A DNA stretch of 32,096 nucleotides. Source: an uncultured delta proteobacterium (lineage in GTDB: Bacteria; Myxococcota_A; Polyangia; Polyangiales; Polyangiaceae). A program made the translations under genes and the position numbers. The notes beneath the pieces are model-generated. The model worked only from the letters and a program-made list of their open reading frames with translations. It was not told where the DNA came from and did not search any database. Positions 8,442 through 16,342 of the stretch are shown in pieces. The DNA lies in assembly GCA_903892415.1 (NCBI GenBank), contig CAITIQ010000558.1, positions 1 to 32,096 of the forward strand, written 5' to 3'. How positions within the stretch are numbered: the first letter of the stretch is position 1; the number at the start of each line of letters is the position of its first letter.

Positions 8442-9328
8442 TGCTCGATTGGAACGATCTGCGCCTTGCCCTAGCGCTTTGCGACACCGGGAGCCTCAGC
8501 CGGGCGGCCAAGAAGCTCGGCATGCACCAGACGACAGCTGGTCGGAGGCTCGACGCGCTGGAACAATCGCTCGCCGTACCGCTCTTCGTCCGCACCACGC
8601 GCGGGCTCGCGATTACGCCTTCCGGAAAGCGCCTCGTCGAGCTCGTTCGCGGGGTCTCCGACGGCCTCGAGAAGCTCGACCGCGACAAGCTCGATGACCC
8701 GTCCTCCGAGCGCGGCGTCGTCCGCATCGGAACCACCGAGACGACGGCGCAGCACATCCTCGAGCACGCCATGCCCGAGCTCGCTCGCGACATGCCCGGC
8801 ATCGTCCTGGAACTCGTGACCGGCAATCAAGCTACTGACGTACTACGCGGCGAGGTCGACCTCGCCGTTCGGCTCGTGAAGCCGGAAGGCGCCGAGCTCG
8901 TTGCACGTCGGCTCGGAGTGCTCGCGTACGGGCTCTACGCCTCGGCACGTTACAAGAGGCGTCACGCCCAGCACCCGTTCGCGAAGCCGTTCACCAATCA
9001 TGAGGTCTGCATGCCGTGCCTCGAGATCGAGCGAAGCCCGGAGGGGACGTGGCTACGAACCGAAGCCACCGAAGCGCGCGTCGCGTTTCGCTCGAACAGC
9101 ATGCTGGCGCTCGCGCGGGCTTGCGAACTCGGACATGGGCTCGTGGTCTTGCCGCGTGCTCTCGCTGCGGACTACCCGCGACTCGAACAGGTCGAGCGCG
9201 TTCCCCACCTCGTGGGTCGCACGGTGTACCTGCTCGGGCGCCGGGAGGACGAGAGCCTCGCCCGCATCCGCAAGAGCGCCAACATCGTCGCTGCGGCCCT
9301 GCGCGCCCACATCGCTCGCCACGCGTGA
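8441..9328 (+). CDS. LysR-family transcriptional regulator
   Basis: The 295-residue product has the LysR winged helix-turn-helix at residues 4-62 (LRLALALCDTGSLSRAAKKL, then TAGRRLDALEQSLAVPLFVR). A linker helix and a periplasmic-binding-like effector domain follow from about residue 90 (VVRIGTTETT, DLAVRLVKPEG, GHGLVVLPRALA). The length is normal for the family. It belongs to the LysR subgroup with an LDWNDLR start, which often controls one or a few neighbouring genes. The divergent lipoprotein gene is the likely target and autoregulation is likely, because inverted repeats lie between the two starts. The effector is unknown. It is convergent with the next LysR gene, with 44 bases between the stops. 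Confidence 0.93.
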   Translation: MLDWNDLRLALALCDTGSLSRAAKKLGMHQTTAGRRLDALEQSLAVPLFVRTTRGLAITPSGKRLVELVRGVSDGLEKLDRDKLDDPSSERGVVRIGTTETTAQHILEHAMPELARDMPGIVLELVTGNQATDVLRGEVDLAVRLVKPEGAELVARRLGVLAYGLYASARYKRRHAQHPFAKPFTNHEVCMPCLEIERSPEGTWLRTEATEARVAFRSNSMLALARACELGHGLVVLPRALAADYPRLEQVERVPHLVGRTVYLLGRREDESLARIRKSANIVAAALRAHIARHA

Positions 9329-9372
9329 GAGGCAAGAGTCCTCCGCGCCAAGGTAGCCACGTAGGTGCCGAC

Positions 9373-10236
9373 TCAGCTCTGACGTTCGAGCACGGTCGCC
9401 AGGTGGTGCTCGAGGCGGTCGAGCAGCTGGCGGCTCACACGCCGAAGCCTGCGCGGATACACCGCTATGACGGGGGGACTGGGCAATGGGGCCTTCGCCG
9501 AAAGGCGTATCAACCGTCCGGCCGATACGTGCTCGCTCACGAGCCAGCGCGGTAGCACGCTCACGCCGAGCCCAGCCAACGCAGCCGATAGCGTCGCGTC
9601 GAGATCGTCTGCAACGAAGCGCACGTCGAGGCCGAGCTTCGCGATGTCGAGCGCGCGACCGCTGAGCACCGCTGGAAATCCCTGGAGGTCTGCGAGAGAA
9701 GTGGGCACCGGGCGCTCTGCGAAGAGGCTCGGCGCTGCGACGATCCACTGGGGTGAGCGCCCGAACTCACGCTCGACGAAGGAGGATTCTCCACCCTGGC
9801 CGACGCGAATGGCGAAGTCAAAGGCCCCTTTGGCGAGATCGATGCGGACGTCCGCCAGCGAAACATCCACCACGAGCCCGTGAAACTGCTTCATCATCCG
9901 CACGATCTCGGGCAGGAGCAGCAGCCGACCGAGCGCACCGGGCGCCGCTACCTTCACCCGACCCGCGAGGTCCGAGAAGCCTGCAGACGCGCGCAGGTTG
10001 GCGTCCTCGAGGCCGCGCACGTGCTCGTGCACCTGCTCCAGGTAAGCACGACCCTCCATCGTCAGCGCCACCCGTCGCGTGCTGCGCTCGAACAAGCGCA
10101 AACCAAGCTTGTCCTCAAGCCGAGCGATCCCGCGGCTCACGGCGGACTGCGCGAGCGATAGCTCCTTGCCTGTTTGCGAGAAGCTGCCGCACTCGGCGAC
10201 GCGACAAAAAACCTGCAAAGCGAGCAGTTGGTCCAT
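9373..10236 (-). CDS. LysR-family transcriptional regulator
   Basis: The 287-residue product has a LysR helix-turn-helix at residues 3-60 (LALQVFCRVAECGSFSQTGKEL, SAVSRGIARLEDKLGLRLFER) and an effector domain (VKVAAPGALGRLLLLPEI, DFAIRVGQGG, GLGVSVLPRWLV). MDQLLALQVF with these features resembles the large DsdC/AaeR-like group that includes regulators of quinone and drug response. The exact subgroup was not resolved. The gene is divergent from a two-gene unit for exported proteins that starts at 10315. The 78-base gap contains nested inverted repeats, so control of those genes is the simple hypothesis. No cysteine redox pair stands out. Confidence 0.93.
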   Translation of the reverse strand: MDQLLALQVFCRVAECGSFSQTGKELSLAQSAVSRGIARLEDKLGLRLFERSTRRVALTMEGRAYLEQVHEHVRGLEDANLRASAGFSDLAGRVKVAAPGALGRLLLLPEIVRMMKQFHGLVVDVSLADVRIDLAKGAFDFAIRVGQGGESSFVEREFGRSPQWIVAAPSLFAERPVPTSLADLQGFPAVLSGRALDIAKLGLDVRFVADDLDATLSAALAGLGVSVLPRWLVSEHVSAGRLIRLSAKAPLPSPPVIAVYPRRLRRVSRQLLDRLEHHLATVLERQS

Positions 10237-10241
10237 GATTT

Positions 10242-10305
10242 ATGACGTAATAGCATGAGAGTTAGGTGATAAAGCCACCTACCGGCATGAATCGGCGCAC
10301 GTCAT
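10242..10305. promoter_or_regulatory. Nested inverted repeats between LysR and the exported-protein operon
   Basis: An inner perfect dyad TAGGTG-N7-CACCTA spans 10263-10281. An outer dyad, ATGACGT at 10242-10248 and ACGTCAT at 10299-10305, has nearly the same centre. The position, between divergent starts at 10236 and 10315, fits LysR recognition and activation sites. Regulator identity is inferred. Confidence 0.45.
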
Positions 10306-10314
10306 GGTCTTGGC

Positions 10315-11043
10315 ATGAAGCCAATGCCTATAGCCTGCGCCCTAGCCATGCTCGGCGTGCCAGTTGCCGTCCAGGCGGCGGAGCAGGCGAGCCCGACCGA
10401 GGCCCCCTCCACTCTCAACCCCGTACCCGTCGAACCGAGCGCTGAGGAGACGACGCGTTTCATCTTCGGTTCGAGGCTGATTGCGCGCGATACCGGCGCA
10501 GCGGTTGAACTCGATGTCCGCGCCCGCTTTCCGGGTGGTATCCAGCTTGGTGTCGCGACCTCCGCTTCGGCGCTCGAGCGCGCCTACATCACAGGCCAGA
10601 CGGCGACTGGCGTCGCAGGCGTTTCGGGTAGCGCCATCTTTCTTGCGCCGCTCCTTACCGCCGAGCGGCTCACGCTCGACCTTCGCGTGAAGGGTGGCGT
10701 CGCCGGTCTGTATGACGTTGGCGGGAGCGATGAGACAGCGCTCCGGCAGGTCAACGAGCTGGGTTTCTTCGCACACGTCGCGCTCGACGAGGACTGGCTC
10801 TTGCGGGCAGGAGCGGTGATTGGTGTCGAGCTCGAACTAGGCGACGCCGTGCTCGTCGCCGACCAGAGCCAGCTGCTCGACTTCGCGGTTGGCTATGCGC
10901 TCAGCGACAACGTGCTCGGCTACGTGCAAACGAGCGGCGGCGGAACGTTTGGCTTCGATGGGGACAATGGGAAGTTCTTGTTCGAAGGCTCGGTCGGACT
11001 GCGGGTTCCGTTCGGTGAAGGAGGAGCTCATGTTGCGTTCTAA
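10315..11043 (+). CDS. Exported beta-rich protein, probable outer-membrane protein
   Basis: The 242-residue product has a Sec signal (MKPMPIACALAMLGVPVAVQAAEQA) and a Pro/Thr/Glu-rich stretch to about residue 48. Alternating-pattern strands follow (FIFGSRLIARDTG, AVELDVRARFPGGIQLGVAT, LTLDLRVKGGVAGLYDVGG, LFEGSVGLRVPFG), typical of a small beta-barrel. The terminus GGAHVAF ends in Phe, a usual outer-membrane assembly signal. No specific family is recognised. The next gene overlaps its 3' end by 14 bases, so the two are very likely co-transcribed and translationally coupled. The divergent LysR gene probably regulates both. Confidence 0.68.
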   Translation: MKPMPIACALAMLGVPVAVQAAEQASPTEAPSTLNPVPVEPSAEETTRFIFGSRLIARDTGAAVELDVRARFPGGIQLGVATSASALERAYITGQTATGVAGVSGSAIFLAPLLTAERLTLDLRVKGGVAGLYDVGGSDETALRQVNELGFFAHVALDEDWLLRAGAVIGVELELGDAVLVADQSQLLDFAVGYALSDNVLGYVQTSGGGTFGFDGDNGKFLFEGSVGLRVPFGEGGAHVAF

Positions 11044-11779
11044 GTGTCTCTTGGCCGTCGTTCTCGCGAGCCCCGTCCTGTTCATTCCTGTCGCCGCATC
11101 CGCTCAGACGAAGGTGCCCGCCGAGGCCGGTGAACAGGCACCCAAAGCCCAAGCGCCGGTGGTGTCAGTCGTTGATGAGGATGTGCCGGTGGGTGGATTC
11201 GTCGACCTCGAGTGGCGGGTCCTCGGGTTGGCGGAGCACGTGTCCCATGGCCCTGCCTTCGCGGCGGGCGTCACCTTCCTCAACGGGCTCCTCAGGCTAG
11301 GTATTGGGGCGCTCGGCCGACCAGGGCCCATCAACCCGGCGACCTTCGACGTGAGCGTGCCCGATGGCAAAACGTACAAGGGCAAGCGCGACCTCGAGCT
11401 CAAGTCGGACGGCGCGATGGTTGGCGTTCATGTGGGGCTGTCGCTGCCCTTACCCTTTTACGAACCGCTGTCCATTCAAGTCCCACTGACCGTCGGCTAT
11501 GGAGGCTTCGGCTTCTACCTGCACGGCGAGGATCGGGAGACCCCGGATGGCCGCCGCGTGAGCGAGTGGGAGAACGAGCTCTTCGACGGCAAGGACTCCT
11601 TCCTGGGTGTCGTGATCGATACAGGGCTACGTCTCGGCTACCAACCAGAGAGCGCTCCGTGGCTACGACCTTACGCAGGGGTCTCCTTCACCGTGGTGCC
11701 CAACTACGAGACCTTCGTACGCAACGACTACCTTGGTTTAGGAGGCGTCGTCGGGCTCGAGATTGGCCACGGGATCTGA
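11030..11779 (+). CDS. Exported protein, probable outer-membrane beta-barrel
   Basis: The open frame extends back to 10889, but that part lies inside the previous gene. The ATG at 11030 has GGAGGAG four bases upstream and begins a clean Sec signal peptide (MLRSKCLLAVVLASPVLFIPVAASAQT). The mature protein of about 220 residues has an acidic stretch and then repeated amphipathic strands with Gly and aromatic residues (GGFVDLEWRVLG, LGIGALGR, MVGVHVGLSLPLPF, VPLTVGYGGFGFYLHGED, IDTGLRLGYQPES, LRPYAGVSFTVVP, YLGLGGVVGLEIG). That pattern suggests an eight-strand-like barrel. It overlaps the upstream gene by 14 bases. The family is not recognised, and a joint envelope role with its partner is inferred from the operon. 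Confidence 0.7.
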   Translation: MLRSKCLLAVVLASPVLFIPVAASAQTKVPAEAGEQAPKAQAPVVSVVDEDVPVGGFVDLEWRVLGLAEHVSHGPAFAAGVTFLNGLLRLGIGALGRPGPINPATFDVSVPDGKTYKGKRDLELKSDGAMVGVHVGLSLPLPFYEPLSIQVPLTVGYGGFGFYLHGEDRETPDGRRVSEWENELFDGKDSFLGVVIDTGLRLGYQPESAPWLRPYAGVSFTVVPNYETFVRNDYLGLGGVVGLEIGHGI

Positions 11780-11859
11780 CGAGGCTAATCGGAAGCGACT
11801 GTCGCATTGGCGGGCTGAAATCGCATCCGGCAAAAGAGTGATGGTACGCTCTGGCGCAC

Positions 11860-14657
11860 GTGCCGACTGTAGGGACCACGATCGCCGAGCGCTACTGGAT
11901 CGAAGCAGAGATCGGTCGCGGCGGTATGGGCACGGTCTATCGCGCCGTCGACCTGAAGCTCGAGCGGCGCGTAGCTCTGAAGATCCTCAGCCCCACCGAC
12001 GATCGACCGACCGCTAGTCATGAGCTTACGAGCAAGGATCTCGTCCTGCGCGAGGCGCGCGCAGCCGCCGCGCTCCAGCACCCGAATGTCGTCGCGATCT
12101 TCGACTTTGGCGAGCACGAGGGCGCCCCCTATCTGGTGATGGAACTGGCGGAGGGCCACAGCCTCCGGCAATACGTTGGACAGAGGACGGTCGACATTGG
12201 GCAGAAGATCGCGTGGCTCCTGGACGTTGCACGGGCCCTGAACGCTGCGCACGAGCGGGGGGTCGTGCACCGGGACGTCAAGCCAGAGAACGTGCTCATA
12301 ACGGCGGGCGGGGCGAAGGTGCTCGACTTTGGCATCGCTGCGCGCAAGACCTCGGCTGTCGGAGGTCCCTTGCCGCCCACCCTTCGGCACCACGTCGTTG
12401 GCACGCCCGACTACATGGCGCCCGAGCAGATTCGGACGCAGGCGATCGACGGGCGAGCTGATCAGTTCGCATGGGGAGTCATGAGCTACGAGCTCCTCAC
12501 CGGCAGGCTACCGTTCAACGGGGAGTTGGCGATCGATGTGCTCCGCTCGATTCTCCTCGACCAACCTCAGCCGCCGTCCAAGCTCGCTCCGCTTCCTTCA
12601 GCGATCGACCACGTGGTGATGCGAGCGCTGGAGAAGGATCCAGAACGCCGTTGGCCGTCGATGCAGAGCGTCCTGGTTCACCTCGCCGAGGTCGCTTCCA
12701 CGCTGACGGCAGCACCGTCTCGAGAGCGCTCGGGAGAGGTCCCGACGGTCGACGCGACGGAGGCCGCGCGCGCGCTCGCCGAGGAGCAAGCTCGTCCCGG
12801 AGATCGCGCGGAGGTTCCACTTTGGGCGAAGCAGACTGCGCTCGCTGCCAACGCGGGGCCGATCGATGTGCCCGCTGCAATCACTTCGCCGGTTACTCCG
12901 CCACTCAATTCGTCGCCGACCAAACAGCCGGCCAGTCTCCGTCCTTGGATTCGCGCGGGCCTCGTTGTCTCCGGTGTTCTTGCCGTGATGGCGCTCGTGC
13001 TGTTGGTGCTCATTTGGCGCAGCGGCGCGAAGCAGGAGGGAGCTCCCGGCGCTTCAGCGAGCCCCGCCGAGGCAGAGCGTTCGGCGACCGCGACCGCCGT
13101 CACGATCGATTCGCTGCCGTTGCCGACCTGCAAACAAGCTGCGGTTTCGACCTTTCGAGAGGGTGTCGGTCTCATCCGCGAGGGCAACTGGGAGGGCGCG
13201 CATCGCCGCTTCGAGACCGCGACAGAGCTCGACGAAGACTGTCCGGAGGCGTGGTTTCGGCTGGTGATGACGGGGCGCAGCCAGTACTCCGCACGAAGGA
13301 GCGGCTCGTCTTTCAGCGAGCCGTCACCCTGCGTTCGCGACTGAGCGATCGAGATCGCGCGTTGCTCGACGCCTACGAGCCACTCGTCGCGCGCGATCCG
13401 CCCGATCGCCGCGAGTTCTCGACGCGTCTCTTCGCGCTCGCGGAGCAGTACCCGACCGACGTCGAGGTGTTGACCAAGATGATCTTCCACGCGACGACCG
13501 TTCCGTTATCGGCGCGACTTTTGGCTGCGCGGCGCGCGACTGAGCTCGACCCGAAGTACTCGGACGCCTGGCAATCGCTCGGCAGAATGCTCGCCGAGGC
13601 GAACGAACCCAAGGAGGCAATGGAGGCCTACGAACAGTGCATCGAGCTTGCGATTGGATCGACTGATTGCCTCGCCGATCGACTGCGCGAACGGTCGCTG
13701 CAGGGGCGCTGTGCAGAAGGGGAGGGTGACGCTCGGAAGTGGATCGCCCGCAGTCCGAACACCGCCGCGGGTTACCTCTGGCACGCCGAGGTTCTAGCCG
13801 CGCAAATCAAGCCGAGGGAGAGCGTCGAGGCGGTGTTGAAGCAACGTTGGTCGAAGCTCCCGCCTGCCTCGCCGGAGGCACAGCTAGAGCGCGCGAAGCT
13901 GGCGGCGCTCTACGGCGACTTTGAAACCGCGCTGACGGAGCTCGAAGCGCACGAGCAACTCGTGGCTGGCGATTTAAACGTGGAGCCTCATGCGCGCGGA
14001 CGGCTGTTCGCCCTCGAGATCCTGCTCGAACTCGGCAGGACCAAGGACGCACGCAAAGTTGCGGACAAATTCTTCGCGGCCTCATCCGCGTGGACGGCCA
14101 GCATTGCCGCGGACGCGCAACAGCTCCCCGTTTATCTGTTGCCCCAACAAGCTGCGCGCATCTCGCGCAAGAAGGGTGAGCCAGTCCGCGCGCCCACCGA
14201 CTGGCTCTCGCTCGCGAGCAAAGACGGTACGCTCAACCCCGTCGCCACCTGGCTCTTTACCGACGCCATGTTCGCCACCAGCGCCGCCGAGGCTCGCGAA
14301 GCGCTCGATCGGTCTCCCGTCGCTCTCGGCACCTCCTTCGGGCTCACCCGGGATCTCCCGAAGGGCGCACGTTCGCCGACGACAGCCTTCGAACTCGGCC
14401 GGGTGCTGCAAACAGCCGAGCGTCCCGACGCGGCTCGCCACTTCTTCCAGCTCGCCGCCGGATCGTGCGGTGCGTTCGGAGATACGCTGGCGTCCACACA
14501 AGCGCTCCATGCGTTGGGAAAAACGCTCGAAGACGTCGACAAACCAGGCGCTTGCAAAGCCTACTCAGCCCTGCTGGCCCGCTGGGCTGGCTCTCAGTCG
14601 CGCAGCGCGAAGGACGCTGCTGCGCGGCACGCTGCACTCGACTGCCCCAAACCCTGA
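11860..14657 (+). pseudogene. Hanks-type Ser/Thr protein kinase with membrane helix and TPR-like region, interrupted by a frameshift near 13275
   Basis: A GTG at 11860 starts a full kinase domain: glycine loop IGRGGMGTVY (18-27), Lys41 in VALK, catalytic HRDVKPEN (137-144), DFG (157-159) and GTPDYMAPEQ (181-190). A Pro/Ala/Ser-rich linker and one membrane helix (about 364-386) follow. The extracytoplasmic part begins as a TPR-like repeat (FREGVGLIREGNWEGAHRRF). That frame stops at 13342-13344 after an abnormal Ser/Arg tail. The protein resumes without a break in the next frame (RTKERLVFQRAVTLRSRLSDRDRALLDAYEP) and continues with helical repeats to 14657. Many myxobacterial kinases have just this continuous layout, so one base was probably lost or gained between about 13262 and 13300. 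The kinase half is intact, so a shortened membrane kinase could still be active. Confidence 0.8.
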
Positions 14658-14678
14658 CAACACCGTCACGCTGCGACC

Positions 14679-15431
14679 TCATACGCGCTCGACGTAGAAC
14701 GCACGCTCATGACGAATCTGAGGAATGAGCGCCTGGGGACCGCGGCGCCCTGCTGCAATCACCATCACCACGCGCGCGGCGTCTGGCAGCGCGAGCAGGT
14801 GTTTGACCTTCGGCTCGTCGAAACCCTCGAGCGGACAGCTGTCGTACCCCGCGGCCGTCAGCGCGAGCATGAAGTTCTCACACGCGAGGGCGGTGGTCTT
14901 GATCGCCCACATCTGCTGTTCGGATCGTCCGAACGGACCGCGCATCATCGGGCGGAATTGGCCAACCGCCCAAAGCAATGCGGTCTTTGCCGGCGCGAGC
15001 ACGTGCAACGGGCCGTCGGCGAAGAGCAGCGGCACCATCAGCTTGTACTTCTTCTTCAGGCGAGGCAGCCACGCTTGGTAGTCGGCATCGGCCGTTCCTG
15101 AACGCTCGTCAGCCTCGAGTCGCGCGAGGATGCGCTTGGCGCCGAGCCGCCACAGGTCCGGGCGCGCGACAGCGACGATGAGATTCGCGGCCTGCCGGAC
15201 CTGCGGCTGATCGAGGCACAGGTGATTGAGCGCCGCGCGCGTCGCGGGCGTTCGCACGTCGAGGAAGCGCCAGATCTCCAGGTTGTGCGAGCTCGGCGCG
15301 CGGATCGCGACGTCGAAGCAGGCTAAGAGCACCGACTCGGGGATCGGCTCGAGCAAGAAGGAGCGCGCCGACCGGCGTGCTTCGGCCACCGCGCGAAAGC
15401 CCTCGAACTCGGGTGTGGGTTGAACGTCCAT
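14679..15431 (-). CDS. Nitroreductase-family FMN oxidoreductase
   Basis: The product from the ATG at 15431 is about 250 residues. It has the nitroreductase fold markers: an RRSARSF-type N-terminal FMN contact near residue 20, the APSSHNLEIWRF block near 45-56, ACENFMLALTAAGYDSCPLEGF near 185-206, and VVMVIAAGRRG near the end. Such enzymes reduce nitro groups, quinones or flavins with NAD(P)H, and the physiological substrate is unknown. An in-frame ATG at 15470 would overlap the upstream hydrolase gene. The one at 15431 leaves a ten-base gap and was preferred, though neither has a strong ribosome binding site. It is convergent with the kinase gene. The longer middle section (WLPRLKKKYKLMVPLLFADG) is as in the larger nitroreductases. 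Confidence 0.82.
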   Translation of the reverse strand: MDVQPTPEFEGFRAVAEARRSARSFLLEPIPESVLLACFDVAIRAPSSHNLEIWRFLDVRTPATRAALNHLCLDQPQVRQAANLIVAVARPDLWRLGAKRILARLEADERSGTADADYQAWLPRLKKKYKLMVPLLFADGPLHVLAPAKTALLWAVGQFRPMMRGPFGRSEQQMWAIKTTALACENFMLALTAAGYDSCPLEGFDEPKVKHLLALPDAARVVMVIAAGRRGPQALIPQIRHERAFYVERV

Positions 15432-15441
15432 GTTGGCTTGA

Positions 15442-16038
15442 TCAGCAAGAAGCAAACCGCGTCGCTCCATCAGCGAGCTGGTTTCTTCCGGCGAGCACGT
15501 CCTCTCGCATCACCCGGTTCATGAGCGCGGGCTCCTCAAACAGCGGACTGTGGGCTGACGACTCGAAGGTATAGAAGCCCTTCACCGGCGCCTCGAGCTG
15601 ATCGAGGTAAGCCTTCGCCAGCGCGTAGTTCACCGTGTAGTCGTGGCTCCCGTGCAGGAAGTAGATAGGCAAGGCGACCTTCGTCACGCGCAGCCGCAGG
15701 TCAGTCACGACCATTTCGTCCCACACGATGCTGATGCCCGAGCGCGATTTGGCGCGCCAAAGCGTCACCTTCTCGCAGAGCGTGTACTCCCGAAAGAGAA
15801 ACGATGGAATCAAGAGCCCGGTCACGAGTGAAAACATCGTGTGCATCGTGCCGATGCCGAGTTCGTGCATCGCTCGGTCGCGGAGCGCGACGTACGCCGC
15901 CGGGGTGCCGCCGCTCAACGTCACGGGCGCGGCCTCGAGTCGCTTCACCATGCGCATGTCACCCCGCTCACGGAATTGCCCGAGCATGTACAGGTAAGCG
16001 AGCCGCTCCGATTCGAGTTGGTAGGTCAGATCGACGCC
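15442..16038 (-). pseudogene. Alpha/beta hydrolase, C-terminal half only
   Basis: Residues from the in-frame ATG at 15987 to the stop at 15442 match the C-terminal half of an alpha/beta hydrolase family near proline iminopeptidase. MLGQFRERGD is followed by MVKRLEAAPVTL, then the LRDRAMHELGIGTMH cap, the acid-bearing strand VALPIYFLHGSHDYTVNY (Asp after His-Gly-Ser-His), and the catalytic His in FESSAHSPLFEEP. Reading upstream in frame adds TYQLESERLAYLY, still family-like, to about 16038. Beyond that the frame is open but no longer hydrolase-like. The oxyanion strand and the nucleophile elbow (GxSxG) are absent from the window. The enzyme therefore cannot be functional as it stands. The break lies just before the repeat cluster at 16214-16341. 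Confidence 0.75.
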
Positions 16039-16046
16039 TGCGCGAA

Positions 16047-16265
16047 CGGAACCAAGAGGTCTTCGTTCGGTTGGACCCCGTGGAGTTTCCGACGATGCAC
16101 CAACAGCTCCGGCACGAGGATGTTCAGTCGTCTACGGCGCTATCGAAGCTCGTGTCGCGTCTTCCACTCGAACGCCATCGGGTGGGGGCAGCCCTCCCGC
16201 TTATTGAGCTGAGAATGACTCGTGCCAAGTCGAAGGTCCAACGGGGCCTTCGGCCGCATTTGTAG
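16047..16265 (+). other. Open frame of uncertain status beside the hydrolase break
   Basis: Between the hydrolase fragment and the repeat cluster, the + strand frame from 16047 reads RNQEVFVRLDPVEFPTMHQQ and continues with protein-like composition to about 16213. There it enters the 31-bp repeat and ends at a TAG at 16263. No start codon with a ribosome binding site is seen. It may be a fragment of another gene left by rearrangement, or chance. The family is not recognised. Confidence 0.2.
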
Positions 16266-16341
16266 AAGAGGGCACGAGTCATTCTGTCTGCTGCATCAAC
16301 CTTCGGTTGAAATGACTCGTGCCAAGTCGAAGGTCCAACGG
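16214..16341. repeat. Pair of 31-bp direct repeats with an internal inverted copy
   Basis: Two identical 31-bp copies lie at 16214-16244 and 16311-16341. Each begins AATGACTCGTGCCAAGTC and ends GGTCCAACGG, and they are offset by 97 bases. The first 13 bases recur in inverted orientation at 16271-16283 (GGCACGAGTCATT). Small hairpins GGCC-TTC-GGCC (16245-16255) and TCAACC-TTC-GGTTGA (16296-16310) lie between them. The second copy ends one base before the stop codon of the MopE-like gene. A transcript of that gene would therefore form a 13-bp stem with a small hairpin in its loop. It could be a terminator-like 3' structure or a small repetitive element. Confidence 0.85.
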
Positions 16342-16342
16342 C

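Noticed and set aside
12471..13270. Open frame overlapping the kinase domain, in frame with the TPR-like region
   Set aside because: Within the kinase region it is Arg/Ser-rich shadow sequence; only the part after about 13275 is protein-like.
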